The position numbers and the translations under genes were made by a program. Source: Lachnospiraceae bacterium MC2017 (GTDB lineage Bacteria > Bacillota > Clostridia > Lachnospirales > Lachnospiraceae). From it: 64,000 nt of DNA. Every line of letters begins with the position of its first letter. Position 1 is the first letter of the stretch. The stretch is from positions 29,765 through 93,764 of the forward strand of contig JNJK01000015.1 of the NCBI GenBank assembly GCA_000701625.1, read 5' to 3'. The notes under the pieces were generated by a model. That model was given only the letters and a program-made list of their open reading frames with translations, did no database searches and was not told the origin of the DNA. Positions 26,923 through 35,641 of the stretch are shown here, piece after piece.

Positions 26923-27970
26923 ATTTCCGTACCACTGTATTCCTTAAAATATTCTCCATTTTTCTCACCATAAAGAGAAACCCTATCTTCTTTTTACGGA
27001 TCAAATGCAGCTGCAGACGGTCAAACAATCCCATTCCGGATGCATCTACATTTTCAATGGCTTCTCTGTACGGTTCTCTCTCTATAAGTCTGTGAAAGCC
27101 GGTAATCCTGGTTCTTTCAGATTCCTTATTTAAGGGATGTGTATAAAAAAGTTCCTGATACTCTCCTGTCAGAACCTTATAGTACTTTCGATTAACAGCA
27201 TTTATAAACCGACTGTCCTTTTCATACTTCTCAGTAAATTTCTTATACTCGGAAAGCGTCTTTTCCATGATATCCACGATTTCAGGGTTAAACCTCTTAC
27301 TCACCGAGCTTCCCGATATCCTGTAATGATATCCGAGATACGGATAATACCTAAATTTACTGCTGTGTTCCATGAGATGCAGTACGAATACCGTATCCTG
27401 TCCTTTTTTTAATCCAGGAGTATATCTAACGTGACCATCCTCTATGGTCTGTCTCCTGATAAGTTTTCCCCATGGAGCGCCAACCTCTACCGGTCCCAGC
27501 AGAGGATTTCCTTCAAGCACGGCGAGTTCCAGTGTTTCTCGATTCCACAGACGTTCATCCGGATCCTGAAGCACCCTGTTCATTTCACGATTTGTATAAC
27601 TCGTTGCATATCCAAAAAACAGTATATCAGCCGGATCCCGTTCCATTTCAGTGAGAATGTTTTTTAGACAATCTCCCGATATCCAGTCATCTCCGTCTAC
27701 AAAGAGAACATATTCACCGGAAGCATTATCAAGCCCCGTATTTCTCGCAACAGAGGTTCCGCCGTTTTCCTGATGAATGACTCTGAGGCACGTATTTTTA
27801 TTCTGAAGCTCATCCAGTACCGCAGCTGTTTCAGCTTTTGACCCGTCATCTACGGCTATCACTTCAAAACTGCCTTTTTCCATTCCGCTCTGTGTTTCGA
27901 GGCTGTCGATACATTTTTCGAGATATTCTTTTTTTATGTTATATACCGGAATAATTACTGATATCTTCAT
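26915..27970 (-). CDS. Family 2 glycosyltransferase
   Basis: A 351-residue GT-A enzyme: ISVIIPVYNIKKEYLEKC, EVIAVDDGS, NGGTSVARNTGLDNASG, and VLFVDGDDWIS with the metal-binding DGDD. The C-terminal 120 residues are basic and have no membrane segment. Part of the glycan assembly set between GT8 and the membrane GT39-like protein. Ribosome site is weak (GAGAG), in keeping with coupling to the upstream gene 10 bases away. Confidence 0.9.
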   Translation of the reverse strand: MKISVIIPVYNIKKEYLEKCIDSLETQSGMEKGSFEVIAVDDGSKAETAAVLDELQNKNTCLRVIHQENGGTSVARNTGLDNASGEYVLFVDGDDWISGDCLKNILTEMERDPADILFFGYATSYTNREMNRVLQDPDERLWNRETLELAVLEGNPLLGPVEVGAPWGKLIRRQTIEDGHVRYTPGLKKGQDTVFVLHLMEHSSKFRYYPYLGYHYRISGSSVSKRFNPEIVDIMEKTLSEYKKFTEKYEKDSRFINAVNRKYYKVLTGEYQELFYTHPLNKESERTRITGFHRLIEREPYREAIENVDASGMGLFDRLQLHLIRKKKIGFLFMVRKMENILRNTVVRKYD

Positions 27971-27980
27971 CTCTCTGCTT

Positions 27981-28997
27981 TCACATCGTCCTGTTAGTTT
28001 TACACTTAAGCGAATCCTGATTTGCCTTTCTTATAAACCATTCATATGCCAAACGGAATAAACGGATAAATACTGAACGCGGTATCTTTCTGTACAGCAC
28101 CTTTTCAAATTTTAAGACAATACCTGTATCTGCAGGCATCTTTCTGTAGCCCCTCCAGGGTGACAAGGCGATATATTTATCAAAAAGCGCATTGTCAGGA
28201 TGCACATTGTCCTTATGCCACGGAAACTCTCCGACAAATCTGAAAAAATGAAAGATCACAGGTTTACGGAGTGCATCATGCAGTTCATCGGGACTGTAAA
28301 AGCCTCTGCTTCCGAAAGTTCTGAAATAATCTCTCAGGGAAAAAGCAAGATATGCAGGTTCGATATTGTACTCTGCCGGCAGTCTCATGATCTCGCCCTT
28401 AAGAACGACATTTAAGAGATCCTGATCAGGTGACGGATACCATGCACGTACATTTTTTACGTGATTTGCGATCCTTTCCGAACAGCGGTCACTCCTCCAT
28501 TTCTTCATGTCAAAGAGGATCACGCCGGAATTGTAATAATAGTCATCTTTAGAAAAGCCGAGTCGACTCTTATGGAGACGAACAAGAGAATCCAGTGACA
28601 TCGCCAGCGGATGTCCCTCCATATCGAGGCTGTTTAACTCATCCAGTGACCCGTTTACGATAGTATCTGCGTCCAGATACAGCAAACGTTCCACATCATC
28701 ATCGAGGAGCCACGACAGAAAAAGTCTCATATTCGCAGCATAAGAGCCGCGGTACTTCGGCATATTCATCTGTTTCATGCGAAATACAAGTTCCTTTGTA
28801 TCGATAAAGCACAAACAGCGGTGATAACCGGCAGCCAGGGATCTGAGTTTTGCTTCCGATTCCGGAGAAAGATTTTCTCCAAGGATAAATACTCTGATCC
28901 TGTCTGCATGACGGTTATTTTCAAATAGTGACGTAATGCTGGCACCGGCATACGGCGCATATTTCTCATTAAACTGATATAGTACATCAAGTTTCAT
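27981..28997 (-). CDS. Family 8 glycosyltransferase
   Basis: A 338-residue enzyme of the GT8 (LgtC/GspA) type: YAPYAGASITSLFENN, LLYLDADTIVNGSLDEL with DAD motif, YYYNSGVILFDMKKW, and PDQDLLNVVL. These usually transfer glucose or galactose from UDP with retention of configuration. I start it at ATG 28997, which has AAGGA 11 bases upstream and overlaps the upstream GT2 gene by 11 bases; a longer open frame to 29051 exists but lies deeper in that gene. Confidence 0.9.
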   Translation of the reverse strand: MKLDVLYQFNEKYAPYAGASITSLFENNRHADRIRVFILGENLSPESEAKLRSLAAGYHRCLCFIDTKELVFRMKQMNMPKYRGSYAANMRLFLSWLLDDDVERLLYLDADTIVNGSLDELNSLDMEGHPLAMSLDSLVRLHKSRLGFSKDDYYYNSGVILFDMKKWRSDRCSERIANHVKNVRAWYPSPDQDLLNVVLKGEIMRLPAEYNIEPAYLAFSLRDYFRTFGSRGFYSPDELHDALRKPVIFHFFRFVGEFPWHKDNVHPDNALFDKYIALSPWRGYRKMPADTGIVLKFEKVLYRKIPRSVFIRLFRLAYEWFIRKANQDSLKCKTNRTM

Positions 28998-29997
28998 GCT
29001 CTGTTGATCCTTCCTCCGATGATCCATCCGTCTCCGCCGTGTCCTTATCAAAGTTCAGACGTCTTTCCTCAACCACCAATGGACGATGCATGATTCGTGT
29101 ATTGATATTAAGGATATATTCGCCCATAAATCCTATGAAAAACAGCTGCAATGAGCCAAGCAGGAATACACCGATAACCATAGGCGCATAACCTGCTGAA
29201 AATTCATGCCAATGTGTAAGCTTCATTACAAGATACACAAGTGCAACTACAAAGCTCGCTGCAGACGCCATAAAACCTGCAAAAGTAGCCAGTCTGAGTC
29301 CAACTTTTGTGTAGGATGTTATGGAAAGCATGGCTGCATCGTAAAGAAGATAAAAATTGTTGCTTGTTTTTCCCGCCCGACGCTTTGGCTGAGTAAACGG
29401 AATCTCTTTTCTCTTGAAATTATATTCCGCAACGATACCTCTAAGGAACGGGATAGGATCATCAAGCTGACGCAGAAGGTTTATAAAAGATTTATCATAT
29501 AGTCCAGTACCGGTAAAGTTCTCGATAAGCTTTACCGTGGACATATTTCTGATCATCTTGTAATAGCATGTCCTAAGAAAATAGATAAGCTTATTTTCTT
29601 TACTGGTAGTCTTTATGGCACTTACGATCTTGTAACCTTCTTCCCACCATTTTACAAATTCCGGTATAAGCTCCGGCGGATCCTGGAAATCACATGCCAT
29701 AGAGATAGTTGCATCTCCTGTAGTCTGGCACATTCCATAAAATGGCGAATTGAACTGACCAAAATTCGTTACGTTAAGGATCGCACGGATATGGCTGTTT
29801 CCCTCACAAAGTTCTTCCAGTTTTTCACGTGTGCCATCTTCTGAGCAGTTATCGATGAACAGTAGCTCCCAGTCATAGCTTGAAAGCTGCTCTGTCATGA
29901 TCTTTGTGATCGCTTCGCTTATAGGTCCTACATTTTCGATCTCGTTGTAGCACGGGATCATAATACTTATCTTTTTCTTACGACTTTTTTCTTTCAT
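28987..29997 (-). CDS. Membrane-anchored polyprenyl-phosphate glycosyltransferase (GtrB/CsbB type GT2)
   Basis: A 336-residue GT2 of the DPM1/GtrB/ArnC group: IMIPCYNEIENVGPI, LLFIDNCSEDGT, and ACDFQDPPELIPEF carrying the QDP motif; two C-terminal membrane segments (about 234-256 and 269-290) precede a short cytosolic tail. Enzymes of this shape load a sugar onto undecaprenyl phosphate. In Bacillus and Listeria, such a GT2 works with a flippase and a YfhO-family transferase to decorate lipoteichoic acid; two YfhO proteins are encoded nearby. No GtcA-like small flippase was seen. Confidence 0.88.
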   Translation of the reverse strand: MKEKSRKKKISIMIPCYNEIENVGPISEAITKIMTEQLSSYDWELLFIDNCSEDGTREKLEELCEGNSHIRAILNVTNFGQFNSPFYGMCQTTGDATISMACDFQDPPELIPEFVKWWEEGYKIVSAIKTTSKENKLIYFLRTCYYKMIRNMSTVKLIENFTGTGLYDKSFINLLRQLDDPIPFLRGIVAEYNFKRKEIPFTQPKRRAGKTSNNFYLLYDAAMLSITSYTKVGLRLATFAGFMASAASFVVALVYLVMKLTHWHEFSAGYAPMVIGVFLLGSLQLFFIGFMGEYILNINTRIMHRPLVVEERRLNFDKDTAETDGSSEEGSTEHET

Positions 29998-30026
29998 GTT
30001 TCTTTCCTAATCAAGGTTAATGCGGT

Positions 30027-31835
30027 TCAGATGTTCTGTGCTTCTTCACGGATCTTTTTATACTCTTCTTCCGGAAGGAACGGGAACATATCATCAAGCG
30101 GCGGAGACACGATGGTTCCGTCAGGATTTACCTTTGAAGAAAGCTTGGGTTCAAAGTTCTGATCCGGATCAACAAATACCTCACAGATAACCGGGCCTGT
30201 GCTGTTTAACACCTCATCAATCTTTTTACCGGCATCCTTTAGTGAATCTATCTTTGAGTATTCAAGTCCAAAAGCGGATGCGATCTTCTTAAATGACGGG
30301 AAACTAACACCATTTCCATCGCTTATTCCAACAAGCGCACGTCCCTTAAAGAGATTTGTCTGGGTCTGACGGATCGAATGATATCCGTTATTGTTAAGGA
30401 TAAATATCTTCAGATTCAGATTATTATATACTGCGGTCTGAAGCTCCTGGATATTCATCATAAAGCTTCCGTCACCGTCAATGCAGATGGTTCTCTTCTT
30501 TCCTCTGGCAACCGCTGCTCCAAGAGCTGCAGGGAAACCAAATCCCATAGCAGCTGAGCCGGAGTTTGTAAATATCCTTACGCCCTTACGTACCTTAAAT
30601 GCCTGGAATGTCTGTACGCATGCTGCACCATTTCCGCAGATGACCACGTCATTTTCTTTCATGTGATCTGAAAGTTCTTCAAGAAAAGGATACGGATTCA
30701 TGGGCTTTGGAACTTCACTGTACTCAGGCAGATTAGGTGAATATTTCTTATAAATGTTTCTGCACCACTTGAGCCACTCCTGATGATCACCAACTTCATC
30801 GGTGGATGCGTGTGCAAGCTCTGACAGTACTTCCTTTACATCTGCATGGATAGGCATATCGATATTTACCGTAGGCTTATGAAGCTCATTTTCATCGATA
30901 TCTACCTGTATCTTATATGCGTCTTTTGCAAACTGATGCTTATTGTAGCTGATGATACGTATATTCATGCGGCATCCGAGCACAAGCAGAAGATCAGCGT
31001 TCTGTACTATGAAGTTTGCTCCTCGCTGTCCTACTGTTCCCGGAATACCTACATAATACGGATTTGCATCCCATAAGAGATCCTGTGCATTCCATGCTGT
31101 AAGGATAGGAATACTGAGCGCGTGTGTTGCTTCCAGGAACTCCGGATAAGCATCACCCAGACGGATTCCCTCTCCCGCAAGGATAACCGGTCTCCTTGCA
31201 GCTTCTATATGCTCAAGGATCTTATCTGCGTCTGTTTTTCTAAATACAGGCTGTTCTTTCTTTTTTGTATTATCAGGTGAAAAACCTGTGAGATCATCTG
31301 TGTCAATGATAGCAGCCTGAATATCAAGCGGCACATCGATCCAGACAGGGCCTTTTCTGCCGTGATTTGCAAGATACCATGCTTTTTCCAGCTGATAGCG
31401 AATCTCATTCGGATTTGTGATCATTACAGCAAATTTGGTAATGGATCTTACCATTTCTGTAATGTTGCCCTCCTGGTCACCAAGCTGACGGAGCGGCACG
31501 TCTGTTGACCACATGGTAGTTTCACGCTTTACCTGACCTGAGATCACAAACATAGGGACAGAATCTACCCAGCAGTCAAATGCTCCTGTTATGGCATTTG
31601 TTCCTCCGGGACCGCTTGTTACACATACCGCTGCGATCTTTCCGGTAAGTCTGGTATAACCCTCTGCAGCTATAGCCGATCCCTGCTCATGGTGATTGTA
31701 CACACAGTGAAGATCATCATGATGACCGAATGCATCATTTAAATGCATGGCACCGCCGCCTGTAACGGTAAAGACGGTATCTACGCCATGAGACGCGAGA
31801 AAATCTGCTATATACTGAGCTATCTTGACCTTCAT
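30027..31835 (-). CDS. Thiamine-diphosphate-dependent enzyme, acetolactate synthase fold (YerE-like candidate)
   Basis: A 602-residue three-domain ThDP enzyme: N-terminal domain with catalytic Glu50 in NHHEQGSAIAAEGY and SGPGGTNAITG; middle domain (about 200-340); C-terminal ThDP motif GDGSFMMNIQEL ... LNNNGYHS. Ordinary acetolactate synthase is a less likely call because the gene sits in a deoxysugar and glycosyltransferase run and no regulatory subunit or ilv gene is near. Yersinia YerE has this fold and adds a two-carbon unit from pyruvate to CDP-3,6-dideoxy-4-keto-glucose; RfbF, RfbG and RfbH, which make that substrate, are encoded in the same run. AGGAG precedes the ATG. Confidence 0.85.
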   Translation of the reverse strand: MKVKIAQYIADFLASHGVDTVFTVTGGGAMHLNDAFGHHDDLHCVYNHHEQGSAIAAEGYTRLTGKIAAVCVTSGPGGTNAITGAFDCWVDSVPMFVISGQVKRETTMWSTDVPLRQLGDQEGNITEMVRSITKFAVMITNPNEIRYQLEKAWYLANHGRKGPVWIDVPLDIQAAIIDTDDLTGFSPDNTKKKEQPVFRKTDADKILEHIEAARRPVILAGEGIRLGDAYPEFLEATHALSIPILTAWNAQDLLWDANPYYVGIPGTVGQRGANFIVQNADLLLVLGCRMNIRIISYNKHQFAKDAYKIQVDIDENELHKPTVNIDMPIHADVKEVLSELAHASTDEVGDHQEWLKWCRNIYKKYSPNLPEYSEVPKPMNPYPFLEELSDHMKENDVVICGNGAACVQTFQAFKVRKGVRIFTNSGSAAMGFGFPAALGAAVARGKKRTICIDGDGSFMMNIQELQTAVYNNLNLKIFILNNNGYHSIRQTQTNLFKGRALVGISDGNGVSFPSFKKIASAFGLEYSKIDSLKDAGKKIDEVLNSTGPVICEVFVDPDQNFEPKLSSKVNPDGTIVSPPLDDMFPFLPEEEYKKIREEAQNI

Positions 31836-31947
31836 AATTAATCTATCTCCTCTAAAACGCTAAATTTTTTGACAAATTATTGTCGAATGTATTTTCCGTT
31901 TTAATCACATCTTGCAGCAACTTTCAGAATACCACATATTTCATCTG

Positions 31948-34737
31948 TTACTGCCTTTTTCTCAAATTTTTAATAATTCCTATATTAAAGATCCCTATCA
32001 AAATGACAACTATTACAGCCACAACTCCGCCTATCAGTCCAGCCCGTACATATGGTGTTTCATAATGAAGTTCTATTTTATGACTTCCGGGTTTAAGCTC
32101 CAGTGCCATAAAGAACACATTTGCAGGAATGATCTCTGTTTCAGTTCCATCAACATATGCTTTCCACCCTTTCATATAAGGGATCGACAAAACAAGAGCC
32201 TTCGGCTTTGTAACCGTTATTTTTCCGGAAAGGCAGTTGACACCTTCCTCTATATCTGTCAGTACTTCCTGTCCGAACTTATCCTGTGCATCCAGGACAT
32301 TGGATAAAGGCGACGCAACTACATCAAATTTTTCAAACGTATAGGTTCCGGGATTACGAAATGTTACGGTAATCTCCTCAGGAGCAGAATCGCTATAGCC
32401 TATATTTGCCAAAAAGTCATGCCGTCCACTGTAAACATCGCTATTAGCCGTAAGAATTCCTACTATACTCTGCCTTTCCCCATCATTAAAGAGTATCGTA
32501 CTTTCTTTATCTGACGTATAAAAGGCATCCTCTGCATAGACCTTTTGTTTTTCATATGCGGTAAGCTGAGACCATGCGCCGGCATCATATGTATCCTTCT
32601 GTCTCATGCCTTTAAATTTCAGATTTTTAAATAATACATGGAGCTCTGCGTCTTTGGCACTCTTTAATTTAAGGGTCAGCGAACCTCCATGACGGATCAC
32701 AAAAGAATTCTCAGTAACTTCTGCATTTCCTTTTGTTACAACATCCTCTAATACCGACACCGCATCATCCTTAACCGATGCCTCAGGAAGACTGCTATGT
32801 TCCATGACGGCACCTGTCAATAAAGCTGCTTCTCTCTCTGTTTCCGACATCTCGGAAAACTTATCATAAGGTATATAGCTGTCACAGGTAAAGCCGACCG
32901 GAAGCGCATCAGGATTCTTCCACACCGTAACATGACCTACTGATGTATCTCCCTCTGCCGCTTTTTCCTTAAAGAGCGGCGGAACCATTTTTTCAGAATC
33001 TTCATTTGAGAGATAATACTTTACACCAGTCAGAAGTTCTAAAAGACTTCTGCGCTCCACTCCATCATAATGCCACTCCTCTGTAACATTAAAATAGAGC
33101 TTATTTAAGAAATCGGAGCTTGATGCATCTGTTAATGAAAAATACAAACGGTTTGTGTACTTTTTCCTTAAGATCGATGAGTTTATGGTAATCGGTAATG
33201 ATGATTCATCTATCCTGTAAAAGCTGCTATCGTTAACTTCGTTTAATACCTCATCCGCATTTTCTTCAAGAAGATTTTTGTCTGCAGCATTGAAGTCAAA
33301 ATAATTTCCCAACGAATCATTCTCTACTACAGAATACCGGTATTTACCATTTGCAGCTATTGATACCATCAGCAGTATCATCAGGATCATCGTACGAGCG
33401 GTATTATCTTTCCAAAGACCGATGTTCGCCATCATTAATGCAGCAGCACATATCAGTATCAGAAAACAGGTAATGCTTTCTGCATTTCTTGTAATGGAAA
33501 AGGATAAAAGCAACACAGACAGACATATTGATGTGATAAGTATCCTCTTTTTTTCTGTTTCACTTATCTTGTCCAGATCAGGAAGAACCTTTGCAGCGAT
33601 CATCCCGACTATCATCGAATATCCCCATGTCCACCTATTCGTAACATATGAAAAGCCAGTGAGTGCAAAGGCACACGCCGGAATCATAAGCATTGCTGTT
33701 CCAATAATGAAGATAGCCCTGTAACTTTGCCACTTTTTTTCTTTATGAAAAAACAGAGTTATTACAGCGAGCATTCCTATCGCCGTATAGCCCATAAGTG
33801 TCCAGTATCCCGGACGCTGAGTATTCATGAAATTTGAAAAAAACTTTACATAGTATGAAAGGTCATATAGTAACGGAACTGCATGCTTTGAGTTGAATCT
33901 TCCTGAGTTAAGCGTTGCCAGTATAAGCGGCAGCATTATTGGAAGTGACAGCATCACGCCCACAATTCCCGCACCTGTAAATCTTCCAATAACAGGTATC
34001 AGTTCCCTAATATTTATCTTTTTATAGATCGTTATATAACGGAATACACAGTAAATAACCAGCAGAACTGCCTGCATGTAAAAGAAATAATAGTTACTTA
34101 TCGCGGCTATCCCTACTGCCAATATAAACGGAATCGGATTTTTCTTTTGGAAGATCCGCTCAGCTCCATATAAGATCCATGGAAACCATGCTACAGGAAG
34201 CAGGAAACATGAATGCATTATGCCAAGTACCATTGGAAACGCCGAAAAACAGTATATCAATGCTCCTATAAGGGTTGTACTCTTGCGATTTCCATGAAGT
34301 ATCGAAAAATATGAAAATCCCAGTCCACCTATATATAATCTCATCAAGAAAAGCAACGTATAGTAATGTTCTATGAGCGATTCCGGCACCAGTACCGATA
34401 GCAGAACCATCGGGTCTCCTGCTCCGTAGTAATGGAAAGTTGTAAGTATATCTGACCCGTACCCCACAGAAAAATCCCACATTGGGAATACTAACCTGTG
34501 CTCTGATAAAAATGTATGCATCACATTTTTCAGATATCTGCTGATATAGAGCAGTGCGTTATAATGCTGTTTTATTCCGTCACCGTCCCACACCATAGTC
34601 TTTCTGTATAACGCAAAATAGCCGTACACCAGCAGTGCGGACACTGCAAAGAGTACGGTATAGCTGATCATATATGAGCATTTTTTTGCGCGAAATCGAT
34701 CAAAGACATTCTCTGCTTTTTTGATGCAATCTCTCAT
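31948..34737 (-). CDS. YfhO family multipass membrane protein
   Basis: A 929-residue GT-C-like protein: about twelve membrane segments in the first 450 residues with VWDGDGIKQHYNALLY in the first loop (acidic residues at the expected catalytic place), a long extracellular domain (about 470-890) with YRIDESS and VLSIPYMKGWKAYVDG, and a final membrane segment. YfhO proteins transfer sugars from polyprenyl phosphate to wall polymers outside the cell. Second copy at 43370-40629. A hairpin terminator stands only 26 bases before the ATG, so expression depends on read-through or an internal promoter. Confidence 0.9.
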   Translation of the reverse strand: MRDCIKKAENVFDRFRAKKCSYMISYTVLFAVSALLVYGYFALYRKTMVWDGDGIKQHYNALLYISRYLKNVMHTFLSEHRLVFPMWDFSVGYGSDILTTFHYYGAGDPMVLLSVLVPESLIEHYYTLLFLMRLYIGGLGFSYFSILHGNRKSTTLIGALIYCFSAFPMVLGIMHSCFLLPVAWFPWILYGAERIFQKKNPIPFILAVGIAAISNYYFFYMQAVLLVIYCVFRYITIYKKINIRELIPVIGRFTGAGIVGVMLSLPIMLPLILATLNSGRFNSKHAVPLLYDLSYYVKFFSNFMNTQRPGYWTLMGYTAIGMLAVITLFFHKEKKWQSYRAIFIIGTAMLMIPACAFALTGFSYVTNRWTWGYSMIVGMIAAKVLPDLDKISETEKKRILITSICLSVLLLSFSITRNAESITCFLILICAAALMMANIGLWKDNTARTMILMILLMVSIAANGKYRYSVVENDSLGNYFDFNAADKNLLEENADEVLNEVNDSSFYRIDESSLPITINSSILRKKYTNRLYFSLTDASSSDFLNKLYFNVTEEWHYDGVERRSLLELLTGVKYYLSNEDSEKMVPPLFKEKAAEGDTSVGHVTVWKNPDALPVGFTCDSYIPYDKFSEMSETEREAALLTGAVMEHSSLPEASVKDDAVSVLEDVVTKGNAEVTENSFVIRHGGSLTLKLKSAKDAELHVLFKNLKFKGMRQKDTYDAGAWSQLTAYEKQKVYAEDAFYTSDKESTILFNDGERQSIVGILTANSDVYSGRHDFLANIGYSDSAPEEITVTFRNPGTYTFEKFDVVASPLSNVLDAQDKFGQEVLTDIEEGVNCLSGKITVTKPKALVLSIPYMKGWKAYVDGTETEIIPANVFFMALELKPGSHKIELHYETPYVRAGLIGGVVAVIVVILIGIFNIGIIKNLRKRQ

Positions 34738-34763
34738 AGATACCTCGACGTTTTTATTTTTCT

Positions 34764-34794
34764 AAAACAGAGAATCCGGTGTTACCGGATTCTC
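34764..34794 (-). terminator. AGAATCCGGT hairpin between the HAD and YfhO genes
   Basis: Perfect eleven-base arms (34770-34780 and 34784-34794), three-base loop, then TGTTTTAG on the minus strand. Third copy of the AGAATCCGG hairpin. The T-run is short, and the next gene starts 26 bases on, so it may be a leaky stop or attenuator. Confidence 0.65.
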
Positions 34795-34800
34795 CAATTT

Positions 34801-35460
34801 TTACTCAAAAAATGAAGGAATTTCCGATGCGTTTGCAGCTGCTCCGATTGTCTTATATCCTTCTATGTCTCCCGGTTCATGGAATCCAAACCCATATGTG
34901 ACTGCAAGGAACGGACTTCCTGCTTTTTCCGCACCTTCTGCATCAAACATCGTATCACCGATCATTACTGCTTCAGAGGTTTCTATCCCCATGTTCTCGC
35001 AGCAAAGTCTGATGATATCATGCTTTTTCAGGTTATCGAGGGCATCTGATCCATAGATACAGTCAAATACGGTATCTAATCCGAATTTTTCACAGATCCT
35101 TTCTGCCATATCCTGCTTTTTGAGCGTTGCTACAGCTAATTTTACACCTGCTTTTTTCAGCTCTTGTAAGGCTTCGATCACACCTTCATAGGGATCACAT
35201 TCTAACACATATCCCTTTTCACGATAGGCTTTTCTAAAGAGGTTTGCTACTCGTATTGCTTCTTCCATCGGAAGATCATAGTATTTCTGGAATCCCATCT
35301 GGATCGGTGGGCCGATGAACATATCTACTTTGTCACGGTCTACGAGCGGCAGGCCTGCTTCTTCTGATGCTGCGTCTACCGCATGTACTATTCCGCGCTT
35401 TGTGTAGAATAGTGTGCCGTCCATATCCCAGAGTGCTGCTTTATACTTTAATGATGACAT
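34801..35460 (-). CDS. HAD family phosphatase (phosphoglycolate phosphatase-like)
   Basis: A 219-residue HAD hydrolase with motif I DMDGTLF (Asp nucleophile at 12), motif II VATLKKQ, and motif IV MIGDTMFDAEGA; the cap is the small alpha-helical type. In this run it could dephosphorylate a sugar phosphate, but housekeeping roles are equally possible. It is separated from the aldolase gene by 181 bases of repeat-bearing sequence and from YfhO by a terminator, so it may be a separate unit. Confidence 0.88.
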   Translation of the reverse strand: MSSLKYKAALWDMDGTLFYTKRGIVHAVDAASEEAGLPLVDRDKVDMFIGPPIQMGFQKYYDLPMEEAIRVANLFRKAYREKGYVLECDPYEGVIEALQELKKAGVKLAVATLKKQDMAERICEKFGLDTVFDCIYGSDALDNLKKHDIIRLCCENMGIETSEAVMIGDTMFDAEGAEKAGSPFLAVTYGFGFHEPGDIEGYKTIGAAANASEIPSFFE

Positions 35461-35528
35461 ATTTTTCTTTCTTGTGCTTGTTTATCAATAACACATCCCG
35501 GACGTGTACCTCGTATAGTTATCTCATT

Positions 35529-35571
35529 CCGCGCTCGGACAGCTCTAAGCTCACGCACTGTCCTCATATGC
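35529..35571. repeat. CGCTCGGACAG repeat module in the HAD upstream region
   Basis: CGCTCGGACAG followed by CTAAGCTC within 10 bases; the complement of 43773-43801 has the same blocks (CGCTCGGACAG, CTAAGCTC, GCAC) in the same order, and a third CGCTCGGAC lies at 43595-43603. Here GGACAG and CTGTCC also form a small inverted repeat. A non-coding dispersed element is inferred. Confidence 0.45.
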
Positions 35572-35641
35572 TAGGGAAACTTTGTTTTTTACTCTTGTTC
35601 AATACCGTTTGCTCGCCGCTGGCTCGCTCCGGGAATATACT

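Noticed and set aside
8861..34794. CRISPR-like repeats from the AATCCGG hairpins
   Set aside because: Copies are kilobases apart, single, and placed at transcript ends; there is no repeat-spacer pattern and no cas gene.
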